Source: CAYMTN01 sp964393335 (GTDB taxonomy: Bacteria; Chloroflexota; Anaerolineae; Aggregatilineales; Aggregatilineaceae). From it: 26,687 bases of DNA. Positions 6,988 through 17,196 of this stretch are shown in pieces. The first letter of the stretch is position 1; every line of letters begins with the position of its first letter. The position numbers and the translations under genes were made by a program. The stretch lies in NCBI GenBank assembly GCA_964393335.1, contig CAYMTN010000050.1, positions 1 to 26,687 of the forward strand, written 5' to 3'. A model generated the notes under the pieces. That model saw nothing but the letters and a program-made list of their open reading frames with translations, did not search any database and had not been told where the DNA came from.

Positions 6988-8202
6988 CTACTTTTTTGTC
7001 GAACGAACATTTTCACCTGCTACGCGCAGCGCAGCCTGCATGTCAGCCAGAGTCGCGGGTACCCCGCCACCTTGTGCGAATGACGGGCGGCCCCCGCCGC
7101 GCTCCGCGTTGAGCACAGCCAATCCGCATTTGAGCGCCACGACCATATCGTGGTCCAGATCATCTGAACGGGCGGCGATCAGGTGCGCTTTGTCGCCCGC
7201 TGCGCCGCACAATACGATCGTTGCCGGATGCGCGATCAGGTGCTGCACGATCTGCCGGATATCGGCCACGTCGCGGTCCTCAAATGCGTGCACGACGATG
7301 GTAACACCGGCGTCGTGCTGCGCGGTCTGCCAGAGTTGTTCGGCTTCATATGCTAGGGCTTGCGTTTGCAGCGCGCGCACGGTGCGATTGAGCGACTTAT
7401 TTTCCTCGCGCAGTTTTTCCACCACCGCTGGAATATCCCGGAAGCCGGTGGTCAGGTCGGCGGCCAACTGCATGAGCAGCGCGTGTTTTTCGCGGTAATC
7501 CGACAGCGCCCGCCCGCCACAGCGAAATTCGATGCGCGTTATATCACCGCGCTTTTCTACCCGCTGCACTTTGATCAGGCCAATTTCGCCGGTAAACGCG
7601 ACATGTGTCCCCCCGCAGGCGTTCGTGTCGAAATCTTGAATGGCCACGACGCGAAACTTGCCGTCTACGTCGGGCACCTTGCGCAGGGTGAGCGTTTGTA
7701 GTTCGGCGTCGGTAGGAAACCACGCTCGCACTGGGCGGTTGGCGGTCACAATCTGGTTTGCCAGGTTCTCTGCCCGGTCAGCGACGGCGGTGGTGATGGC
7801 AGGATCGTCCAGATCGATAGTCACGCTGTCCGGGCCAAGATGAAAGCCCACCGTCTCGGCCCCGGCGACTGCAATGAACGCCTGGGACAGGATGTGCTGC
7901 CCGGTGTGGTGCTGCATGTGATCAAATCGCCGTTCCCAGTTGATCGTGCCTGTGACGCGCCCTGGGCTGACGGCGCGATCCAGCAGGTGCAGGATTGCGC
8001 CGTCAGTCTCCCGGATGATCACATCCGCGACGGGTACATCATTCATCCAGCCGGTATCGTGCGGTTGGCCGCCGCTGGTGGGGTAGAAAAAAGTGCGGTC
8101 CAGCAGCGCAGCCGGAGCGCCGTTAACCGTAACCTGTTCGATTAATTCCGCGTCAAAGGTGGTCGTATACGAATCGGTATAATACAGGCGTTGCGTAACC
8201 AT
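6988..8202 (-). CDS. alaX: Alanyl-tRNA editing protein AlaX-L
   Basis: The 404-residue protein is a free-standing homologue of the editing half of alanyl-tRNA synthetase. It hydrolyses Ser- or Gly-mischarged tRNA-Ala in trans. Residues 1-90 form the small beta-barrel (YPTSGGQPHDTG). The zinc site is H99/H103 (HHTGQH) and C196/H200 (CGGTH). After a coiled segment (about 245-285), a DHHA1 domain follows, with the RGGGRPSFAQGGG signature near the C-terminus. The length fits the long AlaX class. No aminoacylation domain is present. An open frame runs upstream to 8553, but that overlaps the next gene; ATG at 8202 is where similarity starts. It is the first gene of a two-gene operon with the MBL-fold protein. 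Confidence 0.92.
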   Translation of the reverse strand: MVTQRLYYTDSYTTTFDAELIEQVTVNGAPAALLDRTFFYPTSGGQPHDTGWMNDVPVADVIIRETDGAILHLLDRAVSPGRVTGTINWERRFDHMQHHTGQHILSQAFIAVAGAETVGFHLGPDSVTIDLDDPAITTAVADRAENLANQIVTANRPVRAWFPTDAELQTLTLRKVPDVDGKFRVVAIQDFDTNACGGTHVAFTGEIGLIKVQRVEKRGDITRIEFRCGGRALSDYREKHALLMQLAADLTTGFRDIPAVVEKLREENKSLNRTVRALQTQALAYEAEQLWQTAQHDAGVTIVVHAFEDRDVADIRQIVQHLIAHPATIVLCGAAGDKAHLIAARSDDLDHDMVVALKCGLAVLNAERGGGRPSFAQGGGVPATLADMQAALRVAGENVRSTKK

Positions 8203-8220
8203 AATGTTTTCACTCGATGA

Positions 8221-8251
8221 GGCAGCAGCTAGCACGCTGCCTATTTTAACA
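8221..8251 (-). promoter_or_regulatory. Extended -10 promoter and palindrome before alaX
   Basis: On the minus strand TGTTAAAAT (8251-8243) is an extended -10 element. Directly after it, GGCAGC and GCTGCC (8221-8226 and 8236-8241) form a perfect six-pair inverted repeat around an inner GCTAGC palindrome, overlapping the predicted transcription start. It could be an operator or a 5' hairpin of the alaX message. Confidence 0.45.
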
Positions 8252-8317
8252 TCTCGCAGAGCAAAAGTGCAGGCTAATTTGACCTCTTTGAACCGGAAAC
8301 CTGTCATGCGCTGCCGG

Positions 8318-8347
8318 AAAAACAAGGGCTGGGATTTTACCCGGCCC
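8318..8347 (-). terminator. Intrinsic terminator of the degenerate-peptidase lipoprotein gene
   Basis: On the minus strand GGGCCGGG and CCCAGCCC (8347-8340 and 8333-8326) form an eight-pair stem with one G-T pair and a six-base loop. TTGTTTTT follows at once. It lies 25 bases after the stop codon of the lipoprotein gene that ends at 8372, and separates it from the alaX operon. Confidence 0.8.
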
Positions 8348-8371
8348 AAAATCATGCTACCTGACTGTGAC

Positions 8372-9616
8372 CTAGAGCTGCTCCAACAGCCATGCTTGCC
8401 AGTTGGCGAGCAGATTATCCAGACTGAGTCCCAGTTCCGCCTGTGTTGCCTGCTCGACGGTTTGAGTGGTGGCAATGGCGCGAATCCACGTGTTGCGATT
8501 GTCCGTCCCGTACTGCTCCGTGACATATTGCACGACGGTATATGCCTGATCAACCGCGATCTGCATCTGGTCGGGGGGCAAGTTGGGCTTTGTTTCCAGA
8601 AGACCCCATGCGATCAGGTGTTCGTCCTCGTTTTCCGAGGCGGTTGACCAGGCCGCCACCTGCTTCAAGATGCGGTTGCGCTGGCTGAGGGGGCGAAAGC
8701 GTGACGCGCCGTACTCCGCGATGCCTTCTTCTAACCACCAGTTAAAGTTGCCGTGCGTGCCATCTGCCATTTCGTACAGGATGAAACGCGTGTATTCGTT
8801 GGCGATCGTGGGTTCGTGCGGCGCTGTGTTGTTGGGGCTGAGCGTGATTTTGATCGACTCGCCCGGTTCGTTCCAGCGGGTGATACCCGGCATGGACAGC
8901 CGTGTCCAGTTTTGCAGCGTGATCGGACTCTCGAACATTTTGATGTGGGCGACATGTTCCGGTACGAATCCAAATTCCAGGGTAAGGCCGGTGTAAACGC
9001 CCGGCAGGTATTCCGCGACAACCTCAGCCTGCGGCTGGTTGTCAATGATATCGTTGGAGAAATAATAGAAACGGATACCCTCGGTATCAATCGTCCGCCA
9101 GCTTTCCCCAGCGAGTTGCCAGGTGTCACCCTCCCGCCGGAAGTCGGCAGATACGGTCGCGCCCCCGGCGGTTCCGTCACCGGAGCAATCTTGCTGGCCC
9201 CATAAGGTACTCATGCGTGCGATTGCGACATCCGGCGAGTCCGAATGGATGTTGTACAGATCGATCTGGAACACACTCAGCGGATGTTCCTTCCAGTCCT
9301 GTGCCCACTGTGTATGATCGGCCAGGAAAACGGGATCCCCTTTCCACACGTAGGCCATGTAGGCATCCATGTCACCCGCCAGCACCGCCTGTTCCATACG
9401 GGCGACTGAACGGCTGAGGTCAAATTCAACATCGCTGGCCGGGGTAGGGGTTTCGGTAGATCGCGGGCTGCGTGTCGGTTGGGCAAACAGGGTGCTGGCC
9501 GCCTGGATGTTGGATTCATCCGGTGTCGGGGTGGGGTCCTTCCAGGCTTTTTCGCAGGCAGTGATGGTCAGCAGCAGGATAACGAGGAAGGCTGCAAGGC
9601 TCCAGCGAGATTTCAT
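8372..9616 (-). CDS. Lipoprotein with a degenerate peptidase MA-like domain
   Basis: The 414-residue protein begins with a lipoprotein signal peptide; the lipobox ends TITAC, so C21 is the lipidated residue. A Pro/Thr-rich linker follows to about residue 60. Residues 65-180 look like a SnoaL/NTF2-type domain (MEQAVLAGDMDAYMAYV). The C-terminal half resembles the peptidase MA-like (gluzincin) family, with NWWLEEGIAEYGA matching the conserved WLxEGxAeY. The metal motif HExxH reads N273-E-Y-T-R277, so both zinc-binding His are missing, while the downstream Glu is kept. It is likely an extracytoplasmic, non-catalytic relative. GGAGAA lies eight bases before the ATG. It lies 70 bases downstream of the Nudix-GNAT gene on the same strand, and a good terminator follows it. 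Confidence 0.8.
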   Translation of the reverse strand: MKSRWSLAAFLVILLLTITACEKAWKDPTPTPDESNIQAASTLFAQPTRSPRSTETPTPASDVEFDLSRSVARMEQAVLAGDMDAYMAYVWKGDPVFLADHTQWAQDWKEHPLSVFQIDLYNIHSDSPDVAIARMSTLWGQQDCSGDGTAGGATVSADFRREGDTWQLAGESWRTIDTEGIRFYYFSNDIIDNQPQAEVVAEYLPGVYTGLTLEFGFVPEHVAHIKMFESPITLQNWTRLSMPGITRWNEPGESIKITLSPNNTAPHEPTIANEYTRFILYEMADGTHGNFNWWLEEGIAEYGASRFRPLSQRNRILKQVAAWSTASENEDEHLIAWGLLETKPNLPPDQMQIAVDQAYTVVQYVTEQYGTDNRNTWIRAIATTQTVEQATQAELGLSLDNLLANWQAWLLEQL

Positions 9617-9686
9617 TGATACGTTCTCCGATACCCTGAAAGCTGTTCTGGTCTACGTGTTTATACGGGGCGGCTCGCGGGGTTGG

Positions 9687-10658
9687 TCAGCGGATGCGCA
9701 GGTACGAGATCGCGCTTTCTTGAAAGCCGGATGCCTGGTAGAAGGCGCGTGCCGCCGGGCTGCCGCGCTCGATATTGACGTACAGGTGCGTCAGGTTGAG
9801 GCGGTTGGCATGTCGCAGCGCCGCTTCTAGCAGGGCTGCGCCGACACCTTCACCTCGATAGTCCAGCGCCACAGCCATGTCATCGATCCAACCACGTCCG
9901 CCGGTCAGGGTTTGTACCAGCGACATGGCGACGAACCCGACCACGCGCTCTGGCGGGTGATTCGTTTCGGCCACGAACACGCTGATCGTTTGCCGCTCGG
10001 CAAAACGCTGCTTGGCAGCCTCCCAGTCGGCGGGGGAGAGTGTTTTGTTCGCATCGACCAATTGCAGCAGGTCTAGCACGATGGGCCGGTCCGATGGTTC
10101 GGCTTCCCGGATGTGGAAGCCTTCCGTATTCTCCTGCTCGGTGTAGGGCTGGCGTCCGCGCATCGCGCGCCAGCGTTGCAGCGCCTGCCGGTGCGTGCGG
10201 AACGGAAGCGGGGGAATATCGTCGGGATCGAACACGCGGACGTCCCTGGCGTCGTCACCCGCGTGCAGCGTGCCGCTTTTGGGCCGGGCACGGTAAAACA
10301 CGATGATTCCACTGGCCGGGGGGCCTTCGGGAAACGAATAGATGCCAACCAGGTCAATCAACTTGACATCCAGGCCGGTTTCTTCCCTGCTTTCGCGGAT
10401 GGCGGCCTCTTCGACGCTCTCATCGGCCTCGATATAACCGGACGGCAGCGCCCAGCGTCCGGGTTTGACCTGGCCGCCGCGTTTGATCAATACGATGCCG
10501 CCGTCCATCTCGATCACAATTCCCACGCCGGGCACGGGATTATGGTAGTGGACGTAGTGGCACTGTGGGCATGATAATCGTTCACGCCCACCTACCATCC
10601 GAGGAATGAGGCGCTCGCCACATTCAGGACAGAAGGTGGGCCTAGTTTCAGCAGGCAT
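9687..10658 (-). CDS. Nudix hydrolase-GNAT acetyltransferase fusion with zinc ribbon
   Basis: The 323-residue cytoplasmic protein has three parts. A zinc ribbon uses C10/C13 and C30/C33. A Nudix domain (about 40-165) carries a complete box from G74 to L96 with E80 and RESREETGL, the pattern for hydrolysis of nucleoside diphosphates linked to another group. A GNAT domain (about 180-323) contains the acetyl-CoA-binding RGEGVGAAL and the terminal ARAFYQASGFQE. The zinc ribbon plus Nudix pairing recalls NudC-type NAD pyrophosphatases, but the NudC SQPWPFPxS motif is absent, so the substrate is open. The acceptor of the acetyl group is unknown. It starts 32 bases after sigA and may share its transcript. 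No clear ribosome site precedes the ATG. Confidence 0.88.
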   Translation of the reverse strand: MPAETRPTFCPECGERLIPRMVGGRERLSCPQCHYVHYHNPVPGVGIVIEMDGGIVLIKRGGQVKPGRWALPSGYIEADESVEEAAIRESREETGLDVKLIDLVGIYSFPEGPPASGIIVFYRARPKSGTLHAGDDARDVRVFDPDDIPPLPFRTHRQALQRWRAMRGRQPYTEQENTEGFHIREAEPSDRPIVLDLLQLVDANKTLSPADWEAAKQRFAERQTISVFVAETNHPPERVVGFVAMSLVQTLTGGRGWIDDMAVALDYRGEGVGAALLEAALRHANRLNLTHLYVNIERGSPAARAFYQASGFQESAISYLRIR

Positions 10659-10690
10659 AGCGGTTTCGTCTGACGGGCAGGTTTGTCGCC

Positions 10691-12385
<1,695 letters not shown>

Positions 12386-12422
12386 AATGTCCTGGCGTCG
12401 GGAACGACGCACATCAATCGCT

Positions 12423-14453
12423 CTAAGTATCGCGGGAAAAACTTCTCATTTGTCCCAGGGCTTTTGTGATCAAACGTTCGGCACGAGTGTTAGCACTAAC
12501 TGTCGCCTGATAATGCTGATCTGTCAAATCATCCTGCTGCGCCTGTGCATCTTGCTGCAAAAAATACAACTCGTTTCTTTCTCGCTCCAAAGAACTGATA
12601 CGTAACCGCAGTACTTCTTCGACCAGATGCGCCGTGTTGAGTTCGGGCAGCGAGTTCACCCGTGTTTGGTCCCGGATGATCGATTGAAGCTCGACCACCA
12701 GCGTGCGCGGCAGCACCTGTTCAAAGGTATCCAGCGGCGCGATACAGAGGGCTTCCATTTCGGCTGCCAGGTCTGGCGGTAGGGTGTGCTGCAAATACTC
12801 AAGCGGCTCCAACTCGTCCTGACACAATGCGTTTTCCAGCCCGCGAAAAATAACCTGATAATCGGCACGCGTAAAATCGGCGCTGGTGAGCGGTCCAAGA
12901 GCCTGTGATAGGCCGTCCACGTCGTTCTGCAATTCGCGCAGCTTGCGGTTAGCCGCGTACAGACGTTCGGGCTGTTCGATCAACAGGCGCAGGCAGAGGC
13001 CCTCGCGCAAGGCAGACTGGCCGGGCGGACCGCTGATCGCAGCAGACCGCGTTGCACGTCCTGCCAGGCGGCGCTGCTCACGAATCGTCGGCAGCGCGCG
13101 ACCACTGGCCGTTTGACGGTGCTGCGCCCACTGGATCAACAACCTTTCGTCGATGTGTACCCGGCGGGCCAACGCTTGCAGGTTGACGCTCTGCTGCAGG
13201 TCGCTTTCCGTTGCGGTCAGAATCGGCAGCAGTTCCCGCGCGACTTTTTCGCGTTCCTGGTAGGATGCATGGTCGGCCAGATGAGCTGTTCCCCGGCTGA
13301 TCACGTAATCGGCGACAGGGATGGCACGTGCTGTCAGCGCCTGCCAGGCATCCGGGTCCTCGCGGATCAGGTCGTCTGGGTCCTGGCCTTCCGGCAGGGT
13401 CACGACGCGAATATCCATATCTAACATGCCAGTGTAACGCATCATGCCACGTGGATCAAAAGTCACCGTCTGCTCGTCGTCAAGCGTCTGGCGGGCGACG
13501 TTCAGGCCGCGCATGGTGGCATTGATCCCGGCAGTGTCCGGGTCCAGGGCCAGGATCAGACGGCTGGCGTAGCGGTCCAACTGGCGAAGCTGTTCCTCGG
13601 TGAGCGCAGTGCCCATCTGCGCGACGACGTTCAAAAAACCTGCCTGGTACGCCTGCATGACGTCCATATAACCTTCGACCACAACGACGGTTTCCGTTTC
13701 GCGGATTGTGCGTCGCGCCGTATCGAGTCCAAACAGCAGGTGGCTTTTGTCAAACAGCGGTCCCTGGGGCGAGTTTAGATACTTCGGGACATCGTCTTTG
13801 GCAAGCGCACGCGCACCAAACCCGACAGTGTGCCCGCGCCTGTCGCGGATCGGGATCACCAGCCGGTTGCGAAAGCGGTCATAGACGTTGCCACGCTCAT
13901 TACGAATGGCGACTCCGGCCTCGATGACCTCGTCCTGGGTGTATCCGAGCAACTGCAAGTGCTCGAGCGCCTGTCGCCAATCGTCGGGCGCGTAACCGAG
14001 CATGAACGTTTCGGCAGTTTGTTCGTTGAGGCCGCGCTGCTGCACGTAAACACGGGCCCCATCGGCCTGAGGTGATTCGCGCAACTGCTGGTGGAAAAAA
14101 CGCGCCGTTTCATCGAGGATGCCGTGCAGACGGTCCGTTTCGGCCTGCTGGGTGGTTTGCTCGGAGGAGTAGGGCTTCAGCTCGACCCCGGCGCGTTTGG
14201 CAAGCTCACGCAGCGTTTCGCTGAAATCCCAGCCTTCCGACTTCATGACAAAGCCGAAGATATCGCCGCCTTCGCCACATGCTCCAAAGCAGCGCCATGT
14301 TTGTGTATCCGGAAACACGACAAAAGACGGTGTTTTTTCCTGATGAAAAGGGCACAACGCTTTGTAGTTGCGCCCTGCCTTTTGAAGGTTCACATATCCG
14401 GATACCACGTCAACAATGTCAAGGCGTGCTTTTACGTCGTCTACGACAGACAT
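12423..14453 (-). CDS. dnaG: DNA primase
   Basis: The 676-residue protein makes the RNA primers for DNA replication. The CHC2 zinc finger is at residues 34-59 (C34, H37, C55, C59), with C-x3-C in place of the commoner C-x2-C. The catalytic core follows, with RFRNRLVIPI and GFGARAL near 193-216. The Toprim domain starts near 255 with the catalytic E260 (VEGYMD) and the acidic DPDTAG at 304-309. The C-terminal part is helical and would contact the DnaB helicase. ATG at 14453 (MSVVDDVKARLDIVDVV) is the conserved start; the frame is open further upstream without family similarity. A good promoter lies about 40 bases upstream. sigA follows after 37 bases. Confidence 0.96.
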   Translation of the reverse strand: MSVVDDVKARLDIVDVVSGYVNLQKAGRNYKALCPFHQEKTPSFVVFPDTQTWRCFGACGEGGDIFGFVMKSEGWDFSETLRELAKRAGVELKPYSSEQTTQQAETDRLHGILDETARFFHQQLRESPQADGARVYVQQRGLNEQTAETFMLGYAPDDWRQALEHLQLLGYTQDEVIEAGVAIRNERGNVYDRFRNRLVIPIRDRRGHTVGFGARALAKDDVPKYLNSPQGPLFDKSHLLFGLDTARRTIRETETVVVVEGYMDVMQAYQAGFLNVVAQMGTALTEEQLRQLDRYASRLILALDPDTAGINATMRGLNVARQTLDDEQTVTFDPRGMMRYTGMLDMDIRVVTLPEGQDPDDLIREDPDAWQALTARAIPVADYVISRGTAHLADHASYQEREKVARELLPILTATESDLQQSVNLQALARRVHIDERLLIQWAQHRQTASGRALPTIREQRRLAGRATRSAAISGPPGQSALREGLCLRLLIEQPERLYAANRKLRELQNDVDGLSQALGPLTSADFTRADYQVIFRGLENALCQDELEPLEYLQHTLPPDLAAEMEALCIAPLDTFEQVLPRTLVVELQSIIRDQTRVNSLPELNTAHLVEEVLRLRISSLERERNELYFLQQDAQAQQDDLTDQHYQATVSANTRAERLITKALGQMRSFSRDT

Positions 14454-14493
14454 TATTGAGTTGGCCCACCAATCGCCGCATAAAGTGTTTAAA

Positions 14494-14522
14494 ATTATAA
14501 GCAGGCCGGAACATTCGTGCAA
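14494..14522 (-). promoter_or_regulatory. Promoter of dnaG-sigA
   Basis: On the minus strand TTGCAC (14522-14517) and a perfect TATAAT (14499-14494) are separated by 17 bases. A start near 14487 gives a leader of about 35 bases before the dnaG ATG. Confidence 0.6.
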
Positions 14523-14538
14523 ACAGGATGACACCGTG

Positions 14539-14578
14539 CCCACCCCCCAGGCTGATTTGACAAAGCCGGGGCAGTGGG
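14539..14578 (+). promoter_or_regulatory. Inverted repeat with a TTGACA -35 box in its loop, upstream of ftcD
   Basis: CCCAC...GGCT (14539-14553) and AGCC...GTGGG (14564-14578) are 15-base arms with 12 matching pairs. Most of a TTGACA element (14557-14562) occupies the ten-base loop. TAGCAA lies 17 bases downstream, a poor -10. It may be a regulated ftcD promoter, but the -10 is weak. Confidence 0.3.
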
Positions 14579-14646
14579 GTAGCAATACCAGGATTCTCAC
14601 GTTTACGTTAAAATGTTTTGTGCCAGAAAGGGCTGCCCCACACGTT

Positions 14647-16242
14647 ATGATGAAACGGCCACTAGTTGAATGTATTCCGAATTTCAGCGAAGGACGCCGT
14701 CCTGAGGTCATCGAGGCGATTGTCACGGCGATCAAGCGCGCTGCCGGAGTTCACGTGCTGGATACCAGCAGCGATCCCGATCACAACCGCACGGTGATCA
14801 CGTTTGTCGGCCTGCCGGATGCGGTTGAGCGCGCGATGTTTGCCGCGATCAAGACGGCGGCGGAACAGATCGACATGACGCGGCACAGCGGCGAACATCC
14901 GCGCCTGGGGGCAACCGACGTGGTTCCATTTGTGCCGATCCGCGACGTGACGATGGATGACTGCATCGGAATCGCACAGCGATTGGGGCAGCGCGTCGGG
15001 GATGCACTGGGAATCCCTGTGTATTTGTACGAAGCCGCTGCCACGCGCCCCGATCGCGAAAACCTGGCGAAGCTGCGCAGCTCGACCTTTCAGTACGAAC
15101 AGCTCAGGGACGTGATTGCCACCGATCCCAACCGGATGCCCGATTTTGGCCCGGCAGAGATCGGCACGGCGGGCGCAACCGTGATTGGCGCGCGTCCGCC
15201 GCTGGTGGCGTATAACGTCTACCTGGGAACCGGCAATGTCGGGATCGCCGACAAGATCGCGCGTGCTGTGCGCCATTCGACCGGCGGATTGCGCTATATC
15301 AAAGCGGCGGGGTTTTTGGTCGATGGGCAGGCGCAGGTGTCGATGAACTTGACCGACTACCAGAAAACGCCCGTCTACCGCGTCGTCGAATCGATCCGGC
15401 GCGAAGCGGCGCGTTATGGCGTGCCGGTGACGTTCAGCGAGCTGATCGGGTTGGCTCCGCAGGCGTTTTTCGTCGAGGCTGCGCGCTGGTACCTGCAGCT
15501 CGATAAGTTCGAACCGGACCAGATACTGGAATATCGCATTCAACGCGCCGAGCAGGAAGTCTCACTCCTGGCACAGGAAGAACCGCCCGTCCCGGAGGAT
15601 GCCGCGCGTCCGGTGATGGCGATTGAGCCGCCACAGTCACCGGCGGTGTTTGTAGAGTCGGTTGCCGGGGGCACGTCAACACCCGGCGGCGGCGCGGTCG
15701 CCGCATTGGCTGGAGCCTTGAGCGCGGCACTGGCCGAAATGGTCGCGCGCCTGACGATCGGCAAAAAGCGATATGAGGAAGTCGCGCAGACGATGAGCGC
15801 GATTGTGGCCGGGGCGTCTGATTTGCGGCAGCGGTTGTTAGAGGCTATCGACGAGGATATCCACGCGTTCAACGCCGTCATGGACGCTTACCGCCTCCCG
15901 GCAGATGATCCGTCCCGCGAGGAAACGATCCAGAACAGCATGGTTCACGCTGCCGACGTGCCGCTCAACGTGGCACGGCTGGCGCTTGAATCGATGCGCC
16001 TGGCCGAACAGGCTGCCCGCCAGGGGAACAAAAATGCGGCCAGCGACGCAGCAGTCGCCGCGTTGGCCGGGTTGGCGGCGGTTGAAGGAGCGGCGCTCAA
16101 TGTGCGCGTGAATGCGGCCAGCCTGGCTGATGCCGATCTCGCGGCGCGCTATCGCAATGACATCGCGGCGATTGTGGCCAGGGCGCGCGAGGTGCGGGAT
16201 GCGGCAGTCGCCGCAGCCGAAGAACGTGCCGGGATCGCGTGA
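14647..16242 (+). CDS. ftcD: Bifunctional glutamate formimidoyltransferase / formimidoyltetrahydrofolate cyclodeaminase
   Basis: The 531-residue protein joins the two enzymes that move the formimino group from formiminoglutamate (a histidine breakdown product) to tetrahydrofolate and then release ammonia to give methenyl-THF. The transferase half starts at VECIPNFSEGRRPEVIE and contains GEHPRLGATDVVPFVPI near residues 81-97, then the C-terminal transferase subdomain to about residue 305. The cyclodeaminase half starts near residue 335 with ESVAGGTSTPGGGAVAALAGAL and continues to the end. The order and length match vertebrate FTCD. No other histidine-utilisation genes lie nearby, so it may serve general one-carbon supply. 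ATG at 14647 or 14650 is likely; AGAAAGGG lies rather far upstream. The open frame upstream overlaps dnaG and lacks similarity. Confidence 0.93.
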   Translation: MMKRPLVECIPNFSEGRRPEVIEAIVTAIKRAAGVHVLDTSSDPDHNRTVITFVGLPDAVERAMFAAIKTAAEQIDMTRHSGEHPRLGATDVVPFVPIRDVTMDDCIGIAQRLGQRVGDALGIPVYLYEAAATRPDRENLAKLRSSTFQYEQLRDVIATDPNRMPDFGPAEIGTAGATVIGARPPLVAYNVYLGTGNVGIADKIARAVRHSTGGLRYIKAAGFLVDGQAQVSMNLTDYQKTPVYRVVESIRREAARYGVPVTFSELIGLAPQAFFVEAARWYLQLDKFEPDQILEYRIQRAEQEVSLLAQEEPPVPEDAARPVMAIEPPQSPAVFVESVAGGTSTPGGGAVAALAGALSAALAEMVARLTIGKKRYEEVAQTMSAIVAGASDLRQRLLEAIDEDIHAFNAVMDAYRLPADDPSREETIQNSMVHAADVPLNVARLALESMRLAEQAARQGNKNAASDAAVAALAGLAAVEGAALNVRVNAASLADADLAARYRNDIAAIVARAREVRDAAVAAAEERAGIA

Positions 16243-16292
16243 TAACCCGGTGCAGTTACGAAACCAGAAGAATCAAGACGAGGGTATGACGA

Positions 16293-17180
16293 GTGGGATT
16301 GTACAACCGGACTCTGTGGGGAACGATTGGTTTGTTGTTGGTAAGCGGCTTGTTGGGGGCGTGCAGTACGCAGACTGAGGCGACGCCGTCAGGGACCACC
16401 CAGGCTCCCAGCGCCACGCCTGATGATCTGGCGACCTTGATTGCCATGCAGCAGCAGGCGACCGAGGTGCCCAGCGCGACGCCCTGGCCGACACCAACCG
16501 TCACCGTGACCCCAAGCGCTACAGCTACAGCCACACTCACAGCCACCGCGATTGCCGCGCCAACGCTGACGCATACGCCGGTTCCGACTGACATATCGCT
16601 CCCGCCCACCGGTCCCTCGGCTACGGTTCTCACGCCAGTCACGGCGGAACCTACGAGCATCCCGCTGTCGCCGACGCCGTACCCGACCAATACGCCGCGC
16701 TCGACGCAGGTCATGCTCCAGCCGGTATCACCTACGGCAGTGGCGGGCGCGTTGTTTGACCAGGTAGGCGAGCCGCGCGATCACTACTGGCTGGCGCGCC
16801 CGTTCCCTCGCGATCCAGACAACCAGATTCACGATTACGCGTCGCGCAGTTATTCGTATGGCACCACGGGCGGCGGCCAGTTTGCGACTCATCACGGCCT
16901 GGATATTCAAAACGTGCTGGGAACTGCGATCCTGGCAACCGGCAGCGGGTGGGTTGTGTATGCCGGGGACGATTCACAGGTGCTGTTTGGCCCGCAGAAC
17001 GATTTTTACGGCAATCTGGTGGTGATCGAGCATGACGTGCCCGCGCCCGATGGCCGCCCGTTGTACACACTGTACGGGCACATGTTCCGCGTCGAAGTTG
17101 AAACCGGCCAGCATGTCGAGCTGTTACAGCGCATCGGGCAGGTCGGTTCGACCGGCGTCGCGCTCGGATCGCATCTGCAC
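16293..17180 (+). CDS. M23 family metallopeptidase lipoprotein, N-terminal part (cut by assembly gap)
   Basis: This is the first 296 residues of a cell-envelope endopeptidase-type lipoprotein. The lipobox ends LLGAC with C24 as the lipidated residue. A long Thr/Pro/Ala-rich linker spans about 28-148. The peptidase M23 (LytM-like) domain starts near 165 with ATHHGLD (H200, D204 of the HxxxD motif), LYGHM (H263), and ends at the gap with GSTGVALGSHLH, the HxH motif (H294, H296). Such proteins cut cross-links in peptidoglycan, or act as non-cutting regulators when His or Asp are lost; here the visible metal residues are intact. GTG is the start, with GAGGG about eight bases upstream. It follows ftcD by 50 bases. 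Confidence 0.85.
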
Positions 17181-17190
17181 NNNNNNNNNN
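17181..17190. other. Assembly gap (10 N)
   Basis: Ten unresolved bases interrupt the M23 peptidase gene. The frame on the right does not match the frame on the left if the gap is truly ten bases long, and the right frame has a TGA at 17194-17196. GTTCGACCGG and CATCTGCA occur on both sides (17146-17155 and 17172-17179; 17228-17237 and 17242-17249), which points to a faulty contig join. Confidence 0.95.
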
Positions 17191-17196
17191 CGATGA

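Noticed and set aside
8178..8183. TATAAT on the plus strand
   Set aside because: It lies inside the start of alaX, has no suitable -35, and no plus-strand gene follows.
8203..8553. N-terminal extension of the alaX frame
   Set aside because: It runs through the terminator and the end of the lipoprotein gene, and AlaX similarity begins at 8202.
12423..14453. C-x3-C zinc finger in DnaG as an anomaly
   Set aside because: I recall CFGAC-type fingers as common in primases of this phylum, so it is used as a lineage hint and not as a finding.
14454..14735. N-terminal extension of dnaG and the overlapping one of ftcD
   Set aside because: The two extensions would overlap head to head and cover the promoter region; neither resembles its family.
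16381..16740. Thr/Pro-rich repeat tract as a tandem repeat
   Set aside because: It is a low-complexity lipoprotein linker without a fixed repeat unit.
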